Positions 10,394 to 20,092 of a stretch of 50,964 bases of DNA are shown here, in pieces. The position numbers and the translations under genes were made by a program. A model generated the notes under the pieces. The model was given only the letters and a program-made list of their open reading frames with translations, was not told the DNA's origin and made no database searches. Source of the stretch: Candidatus Poseidoniales archaeon. GTDB taxonomy: Archaea > Thermoplasmatota > Poseidoniia > Poseidoniales > Poseidoniaceae. Each line of letters starts with the position of its first letter. Position 1 is the first letter of the stretch. The DNA is taken from positions 1 through 50,964 of the forward strand of contig QXYA01000101.1 of NCBI GenBank assembly GCA_009887135.1. Reading direction: 5' to 3'.

Positions 10394-11978
10394 TGTCTTT
10401 ATTGTAATGAAGGCCTCTGTTCTCAGTTCGCTCATTTGCATCTTCGGCTACAAGTCGACCAACCAAAATCATATTGCGAAGTTCCACGATTTCACGTGTG
10501 GGAATACTCGCTTTCCAAATAGCATCAATCTCTTGCTCCAAGAGAATCAGGCGACGAATGGCTCGTTGAAGTCGTGAATATTTCCTCGATATACCGACTT
10601 CATATCGCATCGTCTGATTCAATGTTGTACGGTCATGAGCGATGGGTCCATGTTCAGATAAGGTGTCGAGTCCATCGGATCTCCACTCAGGGAGTTGTTG
10701 AGGATTGGATTGAGGTTGATTTTTAATCAGATATTCTGAGGTTTGATGAGCAAAAACAACGGCTTCCAACAAACTGTTCGAGGCTAACCTGTTTGCTCCG
10801 TGCATACCAGTGCAAGCCACTTCACCGATGGCAAATAGACCAGGTATGACGTGATTATTGGAGGCGAGCAAAGCTCTTCCGTGAATGTCAACTTTCATTC
10901 CACCAACCATGTAGTGTGCGGCAGGGCCAACTGGTAATGGGTCCTTTCCAAGAGTCAATCCATAGGTCTCTAGACGATCAGCAATCATTGGAAATCGTAG
11001 TTTTAATTTCTCACTCTCAAGGTGCTGAGTTACAAGCCAAACATGTGACTTTCCAGTCTCAGCAAGTCTTTGATCGATTGCTCTGGCAACGATGTCTCTG
11101 GTTGCCATCGATCCTTCTTTTGATGCCGTAAGCGTGAACGAGAGTTCAGCAGGGTCCTGTTTTTTGTTTTTACACCATTCAACATATCCTTCATGGTCAA
11201 GAAGAACTGCTCCTTCACCTCGAAGGGCTTCTGTAATCAAAAATGGGCGCTCACCTTCCATCATTAAGGCTGTTGGATGGAATTGAACATAGGCCATACT
11301 TTCTATGCAAGCACCTGTTCTATAGGCCATAGCGACTCCATCTCCAGTAGCAACTGATGGATTTGTTGTCTTATCCCATAGTTGTCCTGCACCACCTGTT
11401 GCCAGGAGCACTGAATCGCCTGCAATCGTCTCGACTTTCCCAGAATCTTGATCTAATGCCCAGACGCCACATATTCCTTTTTCAGGGGATTTGTGCTCCT
11501 TCTGAATGAGGTCTATTGCTAATGTATTTGGTTTCATGAAAATATTTGGATGACGCTGCGCAGCATCGTTCAAAGCGCGTTCTATTTCTCTCCCTGTCGC
11601 ATCTTTTGCGTGCAGAATACGACGAGATGAATGTCCACCTTCTTGGGCTAATTGGAATTCGCCTTGTGTGGTTTTCTCAAACTGGACGCCAATGTCAAGT
11701 AAATCTTGGATGCGTCCGCCTGCTTCTTCTACAACCATCTGGACAACAGCCCTGTCACACATTCCATCGCCTGCACGCAGGGTATCTGCTACGTGACCCT
11801 CGATTTCGCTAACATTTGTTTTGTCAAGAATAGCTGCAATTCCTCCTTGCGCCCAATTTGTCGAGGAATCTTTTGGACGTTGTTTTGTCAGAACGGTAAC
11901 CGTCTGTCCTGCATTCGCCAACCGAAGCGCGGCAAATAGGCCCGCGATTCCAGTACCGATGATGAGCACTCTTGGCAT
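10374..11978 (-). CDS. nadB: L-aspartate oxidase
   Basis: FAD 'VLIIGTGIAGLFAALRLANAG', 'TNWAQGGIAA', 'HYMVGGMKVDIHGRALLASNNHVIPGLFAIGEVACTGMHGANRLASNSLLEAVVFA'. Confidence 0.95.
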   Translation of the reverse strand: MPRVLIIGTGIAGLFAALRLANAGQTVTVLTKQRPKDSSTNWAQGGIAAILDKTNVSEIEGHVADTLRAGDGMCDRAVVQMVVEEAGGRIQDLLDIGVQFEKTTQGEFQLAQEGGHSSRRILHAKDATGREIERALNDAAQRHPNIFMKPNTLAIDLIQKEHKSPEKGICGVWALDQDSGKVETIAGDSVLLATGGAGQLWDKTTNPSVATGDGVAMAYRTGACIESMAYVQFHPTALMMEGERPFLITEALRGEGAVLLDHEGYVEWCKNKKQDPAELSFTLTASKEGSMATRDIVARAIDQRLAETGKSHVWLVTQHLESEKLKLRFPMIADRLETYGLTLGKDPLPVGPAAHYMVGGMKVDIHGRALLASNNHVIPGLFAIGEVACTGMHGANRLASNSLLEAVVFAHQTSEYLIKNQPQSNPQQLPEWRSDGLDTLSEHGPIAHDRTTLNQTMRYEVGISRKYSRLQRAIRRLILLEQEIDAIWKASIPTREIVELRNMILVGRLVAEDANERTENRGLHYNKDIISIDE

Positions 11979-12063
11979 CGTCTGTTCCTAGTCGTCGTGG
12001 TTCTTGACAACATCGGTTTGTTCCTGCGATACTCCTATTTGTTCCCGTCTCTAGGCTCGGTCT

Positions 12064-12822
12064 ATGTTGCGTAAGTTAATCGGTCTAACTGGCTTGTTAA
12101 CTCTCGTTTTTGTTATTGCCAATGTACACTTCGGTGCTATGGCGCCTTATGTGGTCGATGGTGCGCCGAATTCTAGGCTTGATGTTCTTCGATTAGCTGA
12201 CCCTGGATGTACAATTCCAGAAATGGAGAAAGAAATTTCGGAGACAGGTAACGCCTTCTGTCTTTCTGAATCAGGTACCTGGGGTACAGCTGATATCATG
12301 CTCTTGTGCTGGGGCTTGCTGATTGTAACTGCAGGGCGATTCAGAATGCCCGCTAATCCTAAACTTGCTCGAAGAATACGTCGAATGATGATGATTTCAG
12401 GTTCGATGCTCTTTGGATTGGCAATTCTAGATCGCTTTGAACTATTGCCTACAGGGGCAAATTCAGAGTCTCTCTCGGATTTGATTCCACTTCCACTATC
12501 TTCTTGGCTTGTCCAAATCATCATGGCTGTTGTCGGTGCTTTACTCCTTAGAGGTCCGAAGTATCACGTTTCTGAGTTTGAAGAAAACTACCGTTCACTC
12601 GAATCCGAACGCGAGAAGGAATTGAGAATGCAACAAGTATTCAATGAAAAAGCACGTTCTATGGCTGCTTCAAAAGAAGGAATTGCAAAGAGAAGTCGAT
12701 TATTGGACAGAGATGCCGGACTTGTTCCATTCAGGACACGAACCTCTCCAAGAGTACGTGCAACTTGCCCATATTGCAAAGGCGGCGGTTGCAAAGAGTG
12801 TAGGATGGCTGGTGTTGTCTGA
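12064..12822 (+). CDS. Hypothetical membrane protein with C-terminal CxxC...CxxC putative zinc ribbon
   Basis: Predicted TM helices plus 'CPYCKGGGCKECRMAGVV' at the C-terminus. Confidence 0.7.
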   Translation: MLRKLIGLTGLLTLVFVIANVHFGAMAPYVVDGAPNSRLDVLRLADPGCTIPEMEKEISETGNAFCLSESGTWGTADIMLLCWGLLIVTAGRFRMPANPKLARRIRRMMMISGSMLFGLAILDRFELLPTGANSESLSDLIPLPLSSWLVQIIMAVVGALLLRGPKYHVSEFEENYRSLESEREKELRMQQVFNEKARSMAASKEGIAKRSRLLDRDAGLVPFRTRTSPRVRATCPYCKGGGCKECRMAGVV

Positions 12823-12947
12823 GAAACGGCACCATTTTTACTCCTATCAAACGTGTGCCTCAGACGTATAATCAACCTATTGTTTAAATCCCCTCGACGA
12901 ACGGTGTTCGCGTTAAGGTCAGTGAAATATCTGGCAGAGGGATTGGG

Positions 12948-15900
12948 ATGTTTCTAAAAGCACTTGAAATGGAGAACTTCAAATCGTTTCGTGGAGAGGT
13001 AGTAATACCTCTTGATCGTGGCTTTTCAGCAATTACAGGCCCTAATGGATCTGGCAAGTCCAACTGTGGAGATGGCATCCAATTTGTATTGGGGCCTAAA
13101 TCGACTCGAACCATTCGAGCTCAAAACACAAAGCAGTTGATGTTCAATGGTGCTGAGGGATACAAACCTGCTCGTAATTGTACAGTGACATTGGTATTTG
13201 GAAATCCTGTCCTCTCAAACGGAAGACGACGCCTCCCTATCGAAAACGATGAAGTCCGCATGACTCGATCAATTCGATTAACAGCCTCGGATAACGTCGT
13301 TTCCTCATACTTACTCGACGGAGAAGAAAGTTCTCAGAAATCGTTCCACCGTTTACTCAATGCTGCAAATGCACGTCCTGATGGCTACAATATTGTTCTT
13401 CAAGGCGACGTAACAGGTTTGGCTCGAATGACTCCTATTGAACGCCGTAAAGTTCTGGATGGAGTTGCTGGTGTAACATCCTATGATGATGAAATTCGTA
13501 AAGCTAAGAAACAACAGGACAACGTCGATTCTTATCTTGAACGAATTGGTATGCTTCAAGAAGAGCAACAAGTGCGTCTTAAGGAACTCTCAGAAGAGAG
13601 GAAAATTGCTGTTAAAGCTCAGTCGATCACAGATGAACTTACACTTTCTCGTTCTCAACGGTATCAAGCCATGTATGCAAGTTTACAATTTGAACTTCAA
13701 CACCAAATCGAAGAACAACTTCGGTATGTAGAAGAAGCTTCTGCCCTGGAAGGGGAAGTCAAAGAAGGAAGTAAAACACTTGTCAGATTAGATGACCGGA
13801 TTGGTGAAATCCAGAAACAAATCGATGACCTACTCGGTGGGGACGGTAATGCACTCTCTCAAGCCATTCACAGTTTGCGGGTTCAAGTCGACAGAGATAA
13901 AGATCGTATTGAAGATGCCAAACAAGCAGATATTGATGATAATGAAGAACTCGAGATATCACTTGAACGCTACAATGAAGCTGCTCATGCTCTCGAATTG
14001 TTGCTCACAGAAGTCAAAACCAGTAAGGCTCAACTTGAAGAATGCGAGAGAATGTTGGCTGAAGCACAATCTGAGGAAGATGAAGTACGTTCACTTCTCG
14101 AAGGTTCAGGTAAAACCAATGCGGAACTCAACAGAGCACTGGGGGATGCTATTGGGGCGCTTGAAGAAGCGAAAAAAGCAGTTGCTGCAGCCCAATCAGA
14201 AGTTGATAGGACTGCTGCTCAAGTCGAAATCATCGCATCCTCTCTTGGGGAAGCAGAAGAAAAATTCGAGGAATCTCGACTTGAACTTGAAGAAAAAGAA
14301 GCAGAATTCAAAGCTGTTAGTGGTTCAGGAAAGAAGGTTGATCGTTCTTCTTTAACACAAGGAATCATCGATTCAGAGAAAGCAGAATCAAGGCTACTCG
14401 AGGAAAACGCAGCAATTGAACGGAGAATGACGGAAACAGAGCGTCAACTTCGTTCTGCCAGGGCAGAACTCGAATCTAAATCAAATTCCAAAGGAATGGC
14501 AGGAGGGGCCGCAGCAGTGCTAGGGGCACGAGATCGTGGCGAATTACGAGGCGTTATCGGCACCATTGCAGAACTATGTGGTCCAATAAATGCTGAACAT
14601 GAAACGGCTCTTGCAACTGCATTTGGTGGAGCTATGACCTCCGTTGTGGTCGATTCAGACCAAGTTGCAGCAGAGGCTATTCGTTGGCTTGCTCAGCGTA
14701 AAGCAGGTAGGGCAACATTCCTTCCACTGAATAAATTAACAGCGAACCGGGCCGGTGGAAAAGCAATGATGGTTGCCAGAAAGCCAGGAGTTATCGGATT
14801 TGCATACGAACTTCTCGAATATGATCCACGAATCGATGCAGCAATCAAATTCGCTCTTCGAAATACTCTCATCGTTGACAGTATGGAAATAGCCCGACAA
14901 AACATGGGCGGGGTCCGGCTTGTAACAATGAGGGGAGACATAACCGAAGCAGGTGGTGCGATGGTTGGAGGTTCACGTGCACGTATGTCCGTTGGATTTG
15001 GCGGAGGAATTGCAGGTGCAAAAGAAGTCGAGCGTCTCTCATCAGAGATTGAACGTCTTCGCCTAATGTCAGATACTGTATCTGCAGCACTGGTTGATGT
15101 ACGCGCTGAACAGAAATCATTGCGAAACCAAATCAATGAACTTGCTAATGAAGAAGGGACTCTCAAGAGAGAAACGCTTCGAGCAGAACTTTCAACATTC
15201 AAGAAAACTCATGCGACATTAATTGGTGATGTAAAGAGATTAAAAGAACAACTGCAAGCACTTGAGGCACTTGGAGGCGTTCAACTGGAAGCACTGGATA
15301 CTGCTGAATGCAGTGTGGCTGATGCCGAGATTGTCCGTAAGAATGCTCACAATGCACTTGAAGATGCAAGTCCACAGCATCTGAAAGATCGGTTGCACGA
15401 ATCAACTGTCAAGCGTACAAAAGCCGAAGGCATTCGTTCGAATGCAGAAGTTACGTTGAAAGGTGCATCTGAACGTAAAGATTTACTTACAAACAGTGCT
15501 GATGGCGAGAAAGAACGTATTTTACAACTTGAAACAGGTCTTTCAACGAGAGCTGAATCTGTTATCGCCTTGAAAGCGTCAATTCAAACCAATGGGGCTG
15601 CCCTTGCAGAAAAGGAAGCAGAACGCGCCCAATATCTTGAGGAGAATAAGGGGCTTGAAGATGAGCGATTGGAACTGGTTGAAGAGCGTGCAGGTCTTAA
15701 TTCCTCATTGACTCAAAAAGCCAACCAAGCCCGAAGCCACCGTAATCTTTCTTCTGAATTCGAACGTACGATTCAACAAAAGCGACAGGAACTCCATGGT
15801 GTCGAAATGGACATGGGGGCCACTGGAATTGAACCTGCGGAAGAAGGAACAGTGCTTGACAGTGTTGCAGACATCGATCGTAGAATCCGTCGACTTGAAC

Positions 15901-16817
15901 GACGCTTGGAAGAGTTCGGAATGGTCAACATGCGTGCTATCGAACAATACGATACCGTAGAAGAGCGATTGAATGCTATGGACGGTGACTTCAAGAAACT
16001 CAGAGATCGCAAGAAACAGTTGATTGAAGTTGCAGAACGCCTAGAAGAACAACGTAAGATTCGCTTGATTGCAGTCCTCGAAAAGGTCAATGAGAACTTC
16101 AAGAAGGTGTACAAGGCTGTCAGTAATGGTGGCCGCGGAGAATTATATCTTGAGAATAAAGATGAACCATTCAAAGGTGGTCTTGAACTATGGGCTCAGC
16201 CGAAAGGAAAGTCATCAAATGTTACCCGGCATCAATTATCTGGTGGTGAGCAATCTGTTGCTGCTTTGGCACTTATCTTCGCAATTCAGGATTATGACCC
16301 AAGTCCGTTCTATTACTTTGATGAAGTCGACCAGAATCTTGACAGTGTAAATGCTGAATGTATCGCTAAGATGTGTCGTGAGCGCAGTAAGCGAGCACAA
16401 TTCATCATGGTCACGCTCAGAAAGGTCTCGCTGCAACTCGCCGATCATCACATTGGAATAACTCACGGTGGAGATGGCTGCAGCCGAAGGATTGTGGATT
16501 TCGATCAGGAGCAAGCCATTGCTCTTGGAGAACAAGCTCTCAAGGAAGCCGAAACTGCAGCAGCAACCAATCTGAAGCGGGCAGAAGAAGAGCAAAAAGG
16601 ACTTGCAGAGATGCCAACAGTTCCAGAACCACTTCCTGCTCCACAAAGCCTTGGTGGCTTGTTAAAGCACATGGCAGAGGATGAAAGTATTGCTTCTCTG
16701 ACCGAACGTACACTTGAAACGAATGAGGATATTGAAGAGCGAGCAAAGCTCGTAGAATCAATTGCATCAATGGATGAAGAAGAACAAACTGAATCCTCTA
16801 TAGAAAAGGCTGAATGA
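12948..16817 (+). CDS. smc: Chromosome segregation protein SMC
   Basis: 'ITGPNGSGKSNCGDGIQFVLG', coiled coils, hinge 'RGVIGTIAELCGPINAEHETALATAFGGAM', signature 'LSGGEQSVAALALIFAIQ', Walker B 'FYYFDEVDQNLD'. Confidence 0.97.
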   Translation: MFLKALEMENFKSFRGEVVIPLDRGFSAITGPNGSGKSNCGDGIQFVLGPKSTRTIRAQNTKQLMFNGAEGYKPARNCTVTLVFGNPVLSNGRRRLPIENDEVRMTRSIRLTASDNVVSSYLLDGEESSQKSFHRLLNAANARPDGYNIVLQGDVTGLARMTPIERRKVLDGVAGVTSYDDEIRKAKKQQDNVDSYLERIGMLQEEQQVRLKELSEERKIAVKAQSITDELTLSRSQRYQAMYASLQFELQHQIEEQLRYVEEASALEGEVKEGSKTLVRLDDRIGEIQKQIDDLLGGDGNALSQAIHSLRVQVDRDKDRIEDAKQADIDDNEELEISLERYNEAAHALELLLTEVKTSKAQLEECERMLAEAQSEEDEVRSLLEGSGKTNAELNRALGDAIGALEEAKKAVAAAQSEVDRTAAQVEIIASSLGEAEEKFEESRLELEEKEAEFKAVSGSGKKVDRSSLTQGIIDSEKAESRLLEENAAIERRMTETERQLRSARAELESKSNSKGMAGGAAAVLGARDRGELRGVIGTIAELCGPINAEHETALATAFGGAMTSVVVDSDQVAAEAIRWLAQRKAGRATFLPLNKLTANRAGGKAMMVARKPGVIGFAYELLEYDPRIDAAIKFALRNTLIVDSMEIARQNMGGVRLVTMRGDITEAGGAMVGGSRARMSVGFGGGIAGAKEVERLSSEIERLRLMSDTVSAALVDVRAEQKSLRNQINELANEEGTLKRETLRAELSTFKKTHATLIGDVKRLKEQLQALEALGGVQLEALDTAECSVADAEIVRKNAHNALEDASPQHLKDRLHESTVKRTKAEGIRSNAEVTLKGASERKDLLTNSADGEKERILQLETGLSTRAESVIALKASIQTNGAALAEKEAERAQYLEENKGLEDERLELVEERAGLNSSLTQKANQARSHRNLSSEFERTIQQKRQELHGVEMDMGATGIEPAEEGTVLDSVADIDRRIRRLERRLEEFGMVNMRAIEQYDTVEERLNAMDGDFKKLRDRKKQLIEVAERLEEQRKIRLIAVLEKVNENFKKVYKAVSNGGRGELYLENKDEPFKGGLELWAQPKGKSSNVTRHQLSGGEQSVAALALIFAIQDYDPSPFYYFDEVDQNLDSVNAECIAKMCRERSKRAQFIMVTLRKVSLQLADHHIGITHGGDGCSRRIVDFDQEQAIALGEQALKEAETAAATNLKRAEEEQKGLAEMPTVPEPLPAPQSLGGLLKHMAEDESIASLTERTLETNEDIEERAKLVESIASMDEEEQTESSIEKAE

Positions 16818-16827
16818 GGCGATTTTG

Positions 16828-18003
16828 GTGATTCAAAAAGGTCTAGATCAATGGTTCCTTCGCCAGGATGTCATCGATCAATTGCTCCAAAGTGGGGATG
16901 ATGACCTTGAAGGAATCAACGCTTATGCCGACAGAATCATGATGATCGCTCAAACTGAAGAGGCTGAGCATCAAACACTTGACGACCCATTTGACAGAAG
17001 CGTAGCCTTAGTCATGTCTTTGGTTGGTAGTGAAGGATTAGATGCTTGGAATATTGATTTGACCAGTTTTCTGAAACAATTTACAAATCGGGTAAAATCC
17101 CAGGCGAGCGATTTGGATTTACCTGCCTGTGGCCGACTTATTCGTATGGCATGGGAAGTGCTTCATCACCAAGCCGCTCTACTTTTCGATCGTGTACAGT
17201 ATCAAGATCAAGGGGACGAATGGGATACAGGTTTTGATTTCGGTTGGGAAGCAGAGTATGATGACCAAGAATTTCACTTTACCAACACTGTTCTCCAAGG
17301 TGATGCTGACGATGTACTTGCAGGGCTTTTTGATGAGCGAGTACGTCGTGAAGAAGGGCGCCCAGTCACATTAGGTGAACTTCTATCGGCACTAAAGGAT
17401 GCGGCTGAAGATGCTGATGCGATTAAACAACGTGAGGTGAATAGAGCTGTGCATGCAGTCGAATTAGAAGACATGCTCTCGAATGTCGGGGGACGAATGC
17501 ACAATGAAGATTTAGATGGAGATATTGAGCGATGCTGGACAGCTCTTCGTCAAACTACTCAATCAATGGAATCGGATAATGTTCCTCTTTCAGAAGTGAT
17601 GAACGCTCTGCGGCCGATCTTAGAATTGACATTCGGAGTAATTCCTGAAGGTTATGAAAAGGATGCCAAGGTGAGTTCCTTCATTGCCGGATTGTTCCTC
17701 ACTCACAAGGGGATTGCTTCCATTACACAAGGGAATGGGGTTACAGACGTCATTATGATTGAAGATCTGTGGCCACAACTAGGTACCTTTTCTGAAGTCA
17801 TTGAAGCGAGCCAGGAAGAAGATGAAGTGTCTTTAACAAAACGTGAAGACGCCAAAACGGGTTCTATGCTCCATGCTGAGAGATTGCAATTAAGGGCTGA
17901 GAAGGCACGTGAGGCAGAAGAAAAACAGCGCCTGAAGAGGGAGAAGGAACTTCTCCATGAACAACATAAGGTCGATGAAAATCTTGACTGGCTTGTTGAA
18001 TGA
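16828..18003 (+). CDS. scpA: ScpA-like segregation/condensation protein (kleisin)
   Basis: Immediately after smc and before scpB; N-terminal 'DPFDRSVALVMSLVGSEGLDAWNIDLTSFLKQF' is ScpA-like; GTG at 16828 (or TTG at 16825). Confidence 0.87.
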   Translation: MIQKGLDQWFLRQDVIDQLLQSGDDDLEGINAYADRIMMIAQTEEAEHQTLDDPFDRSVALVMSLVGSEGLDAWNIDLTSFLKQFTNRVKSQASDLDLPACGRLIRMAWEVLHHQAALLFDRVQYQDQGDEWDTGFDFGWEAEYDDQEFHFTNTVLQGDADDVLAGLFDERVRREEGRPVTLGELLSALKDAAEDADAIKQREVNRAVHAVELEDMLSNVGGRMHNEDLDGDIERCWTALRQTTQSMESDNVPLSEVMNALRPILELTFGVIPEGYEKDAKVSSFIAGLFLTHKGIASITQGNGVTDVIMIEDLWPQLGTFSEVIEASQEEDEVSLTKREDAKTGSMLHAERLQLRAEKAREAEEKQRLKREKELLHEQHKVDENLDWLVE

Positions 18004-18012
18004 GGTGATCAT

Positions 18013-18615
18013 ATGACTGAATTAGCATTAGAAACTCTCTTGGAAGCCACTTTGTTCGGATCAGGTAAATCAATGTCAATCCCTGAACTCGCAGAATCTC
18101 TCGGGTATGAGGCGGAAGAGATTACAGAATCGCTGAATACTCTTCAAGGTACTATGAAGCGAAGACGAGGCGGTGCATTGCGACTTGTCGAAATCGGTGG
18201 TAAGTGGGCGATGGAGGTTCGTAATGAGGTTACGGAGCATCTTCCTGCAAGCACCAAGACAGACATGCCAAAGAAGTTACTCAAGGCTGCTGCATTGATT
18301 GCCTATCATCAACCAATGCATCAATCAAGACTTGTTGAATTACTTGGTCAAAAAGCGTATGACTACGTTCGAGAACTTGCTCAGTATGGGATGATTCAAA
18401 GAAGAAAGGAAGGCAACACTCGTCGCTTAACGACTACGCGTCGCTTTTCAGAAGCCTTTGGCTGCCCCCACACTGACCTTCGAAAAGTACGAAAATGGTT
18501 CAGAGAGCAAGTTACTGATGCGGGTCTATTCGATGGGATGGAAGAGGTAGATGCACTACAAGAAATTGGCGAAGATGGCCTTATTCAGGCCACGTTGCCT
18601 CTGGAAGAAGAGTGA
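18013..18615 (+). CDS. scpB: ScpB-like segregation/condensation protein
   Basis: Winged-helix pair: 'LALETLLEATLFGSGKSMSIPELAESLG', 'LLKAAALIAYHQPMHQSRLVELLGQKAYDYVREL'. Confidence 0.93.
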   Translation: MTELALETLLEATLFGSGKSMSIPELAESLGYEAEEITESLNTLQGTMKRRRGGALRLVEIGGKWAMEVRNEVTEHLPASTKTDMPKKLLKAAALIAYHQPMHQSRLVELLGQKAYDYVRELAQYGMIQRRKEGNTRRLTTTRRFSEAFGCPHTDLRKVRKWFREQVTDAGLFDGMEEVDALQEIGEDGLIQATLPLEEE

Positions 18616-19911
18616 TTAAGCACGATATGCTTCAAGTATCTCTGAAACTTTAGTTTGAGTAATTGGTCCATCGTGTTCAATCAAGAGTTTCGCAACATCC
18701 TCTATTTCTTTACCTTCTGCACCAGCACTGACGGCCATATTCCTTGCGTGGAGTCTCATGTGACCTTTCTGTATCCCGCTTGTAGCAAGTGCTCTAAGGG
18801 CTCCTAGATTCTGAGCAAGTCCTGCTGCAGCCATCACTGAAGCGAGTTCTTGAGCAGATTCAACACCGAGAATTTCGAGGTTCGTTCGGGCAACAGGATG
18901 TACTTTGGAGGCGCCTCCAACAATCCCAACCGCCATAGGCGTCTCAATTGAACCAACCAGATTACCTTCTGAATCAAGTTCCCAGTGAGTCATGGATCCA
19001 TATCTGCCTTGTGAATAGGCAACATACGCATGACAGCCTGCTTCGATTGCTCTCCAATCTTGGCCACATGCTACAGCAACGGCTGATATGCCGTTCATGA
19101 CGCCTTTGTTATGCGTTGCAGCCCTGTATGGGTCTGCAACTGCAAAATGGTATGCTTCAAGTATGCCTTCAATGATTTTGGAACCATCGAGTTTTTCCCC
19201 GGAGTTACTAATTTCCTCCGGAGTGAACGTAGCCCTTACACGTGCAAGTCTTTCAGTGGCTAGATTGCTTAGAATCCGTAACAAAGCCCTCCCATTGGTT
19301 ATTCGTTCGAGTTCTGGTGCCAGGAGTTCAGCCATTGTATTGACGGCGTTTGCCCCCATCGCATCTCTGCAGTCTACGTGAATGTGGACGATAAACATCT
19401 GTCCCGAGAGAGTTTCTATGCTTCGAGTTGTGATATCTTTGCATCCTCCTCCTAGACGTACCATGGTCGAAGGTAAGCTGTTTGCCAATTTGATTAAGGT
19501 ATCCTTATTCTCAAGAACTCCTTGTTTTGCCTCATCATGATCGTCAATATCTAGGAGTTGAATTTGAGCAATCATCATTGGTCCATCATTGCTTGATGTG
19601 AAACCTCCATGCACATGACAACGCTTAGCCATGTTCGATGCAGCAGCGACAACGCTTGATTCTTCAAGACAAAATGGGATGACATAGTGCTTTTCGTCGA
19701 TGATGAAGTTTGTTGCAACCCCGACTGGGAGGGACATCGTTCCAATGACATTCTCAATCATTCGATCTGCTGCACTATCGTCCAGTTCTCCGTTTTTCGC
19801 TAACGCAGCAACTTGTTCAGGGAGAAGATTAGAACTTTCTGCAATAAGTTGTCGTCGTTCAATGACAGACAGTTTGTAGAATCCTTTCAAGCGGCTGTTA
19901 TTGACAGGCAT
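18616..19911 (-). CDS. mvaA: Hydroxymethylglutaryl-CoA reductase, class II type
   Basis: 'LPVGVATNFIIDEKHYVIPFCLEESSVVAAASNMAKRC', 'HVDCRDAMGANAVNTMAE', 'HNKGVMNGISAVAVACGQDWRAIEAGCHAYV'; start set at MPVNNSRL. Confidence 0.95.
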   Translation of the reverse strand: MPVNNSRLKGFYKLSVIERRQLIAESSNLLPEQVAALAKNGELDDSAADRMIENVIGTMSLPVGVATNFIIDEKHYVIPFCLEESSVVAAASNMAKRCHVHGGFTSSNDGPMMIAQIQLLDIDDHDEAKQGVLENKDTLIKLANSLPSTMVRLGGGCKDITTRSIETLSGQMFIVHIHVDCRDAMGANAVNTMAELLAPELERITNGRALLRILSNLATERLARVRATFTPEEISNSGEKLDGSKIIEGILEAYHFAVADPYRAATHNKGVMNGISAVAVACGQDWRAIEAGCHAYVAYSQGRYGSMTHWELDSEGNLVGSIETPMAVGIVGGASKVHPVARTNLEILGVESAQELASVMAAAGLAQNLGALRALATSGIQKGHMRLHARNMAVSAGAEGKEIEDVAKLLIEHDGPITQTKVSEILEAYRA

Positions 19912-19967
19912 AGTCTCTCTCCCCGTGCGAGCCAGATGTTCTTGAAACATCAACCAATCGGAACAAG

Positions 19968-20059
19968 TTAACGCGTTTAACGCTTTAATTAACGCGTTAA
20001 AAAAGCGTTAATGGTGCGTTAATAGGGGTTGTTTATAGATTCTCGTCGTCGGATTAACG
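19968..20059. promoter_or_regulatory. Cluster of TTAACGC / GCGTTAA boxes arranged around the palindrome TTAACGCGTTAA
   Basis: Forward boxes start at 19968, 19977, 19989; reverse boxes end at 20000, 20011, 20022; degenerate ATTAACG at 20053-20059; lies between divergent mvaA and the AAA+ gene. Confidence 0.85.
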
Positions 20060-20092
20060 TGTCCTAACAGGTCTCTCATAGCCCCAAATTCC

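Noticed and set aside
12898-12910. CGAAC-GGT-GTTCG inverted repeat upstream of smc
   Set aside because: Only 5-bp arms; expected by chance; noted only as part of the smc upstream region.
13792-14355. 187-aa ORF overlapping smc in another frame
   Set aside because: Lys/Leu-rich out-of-frame reading of coiled-coil DNA; smc is certain.
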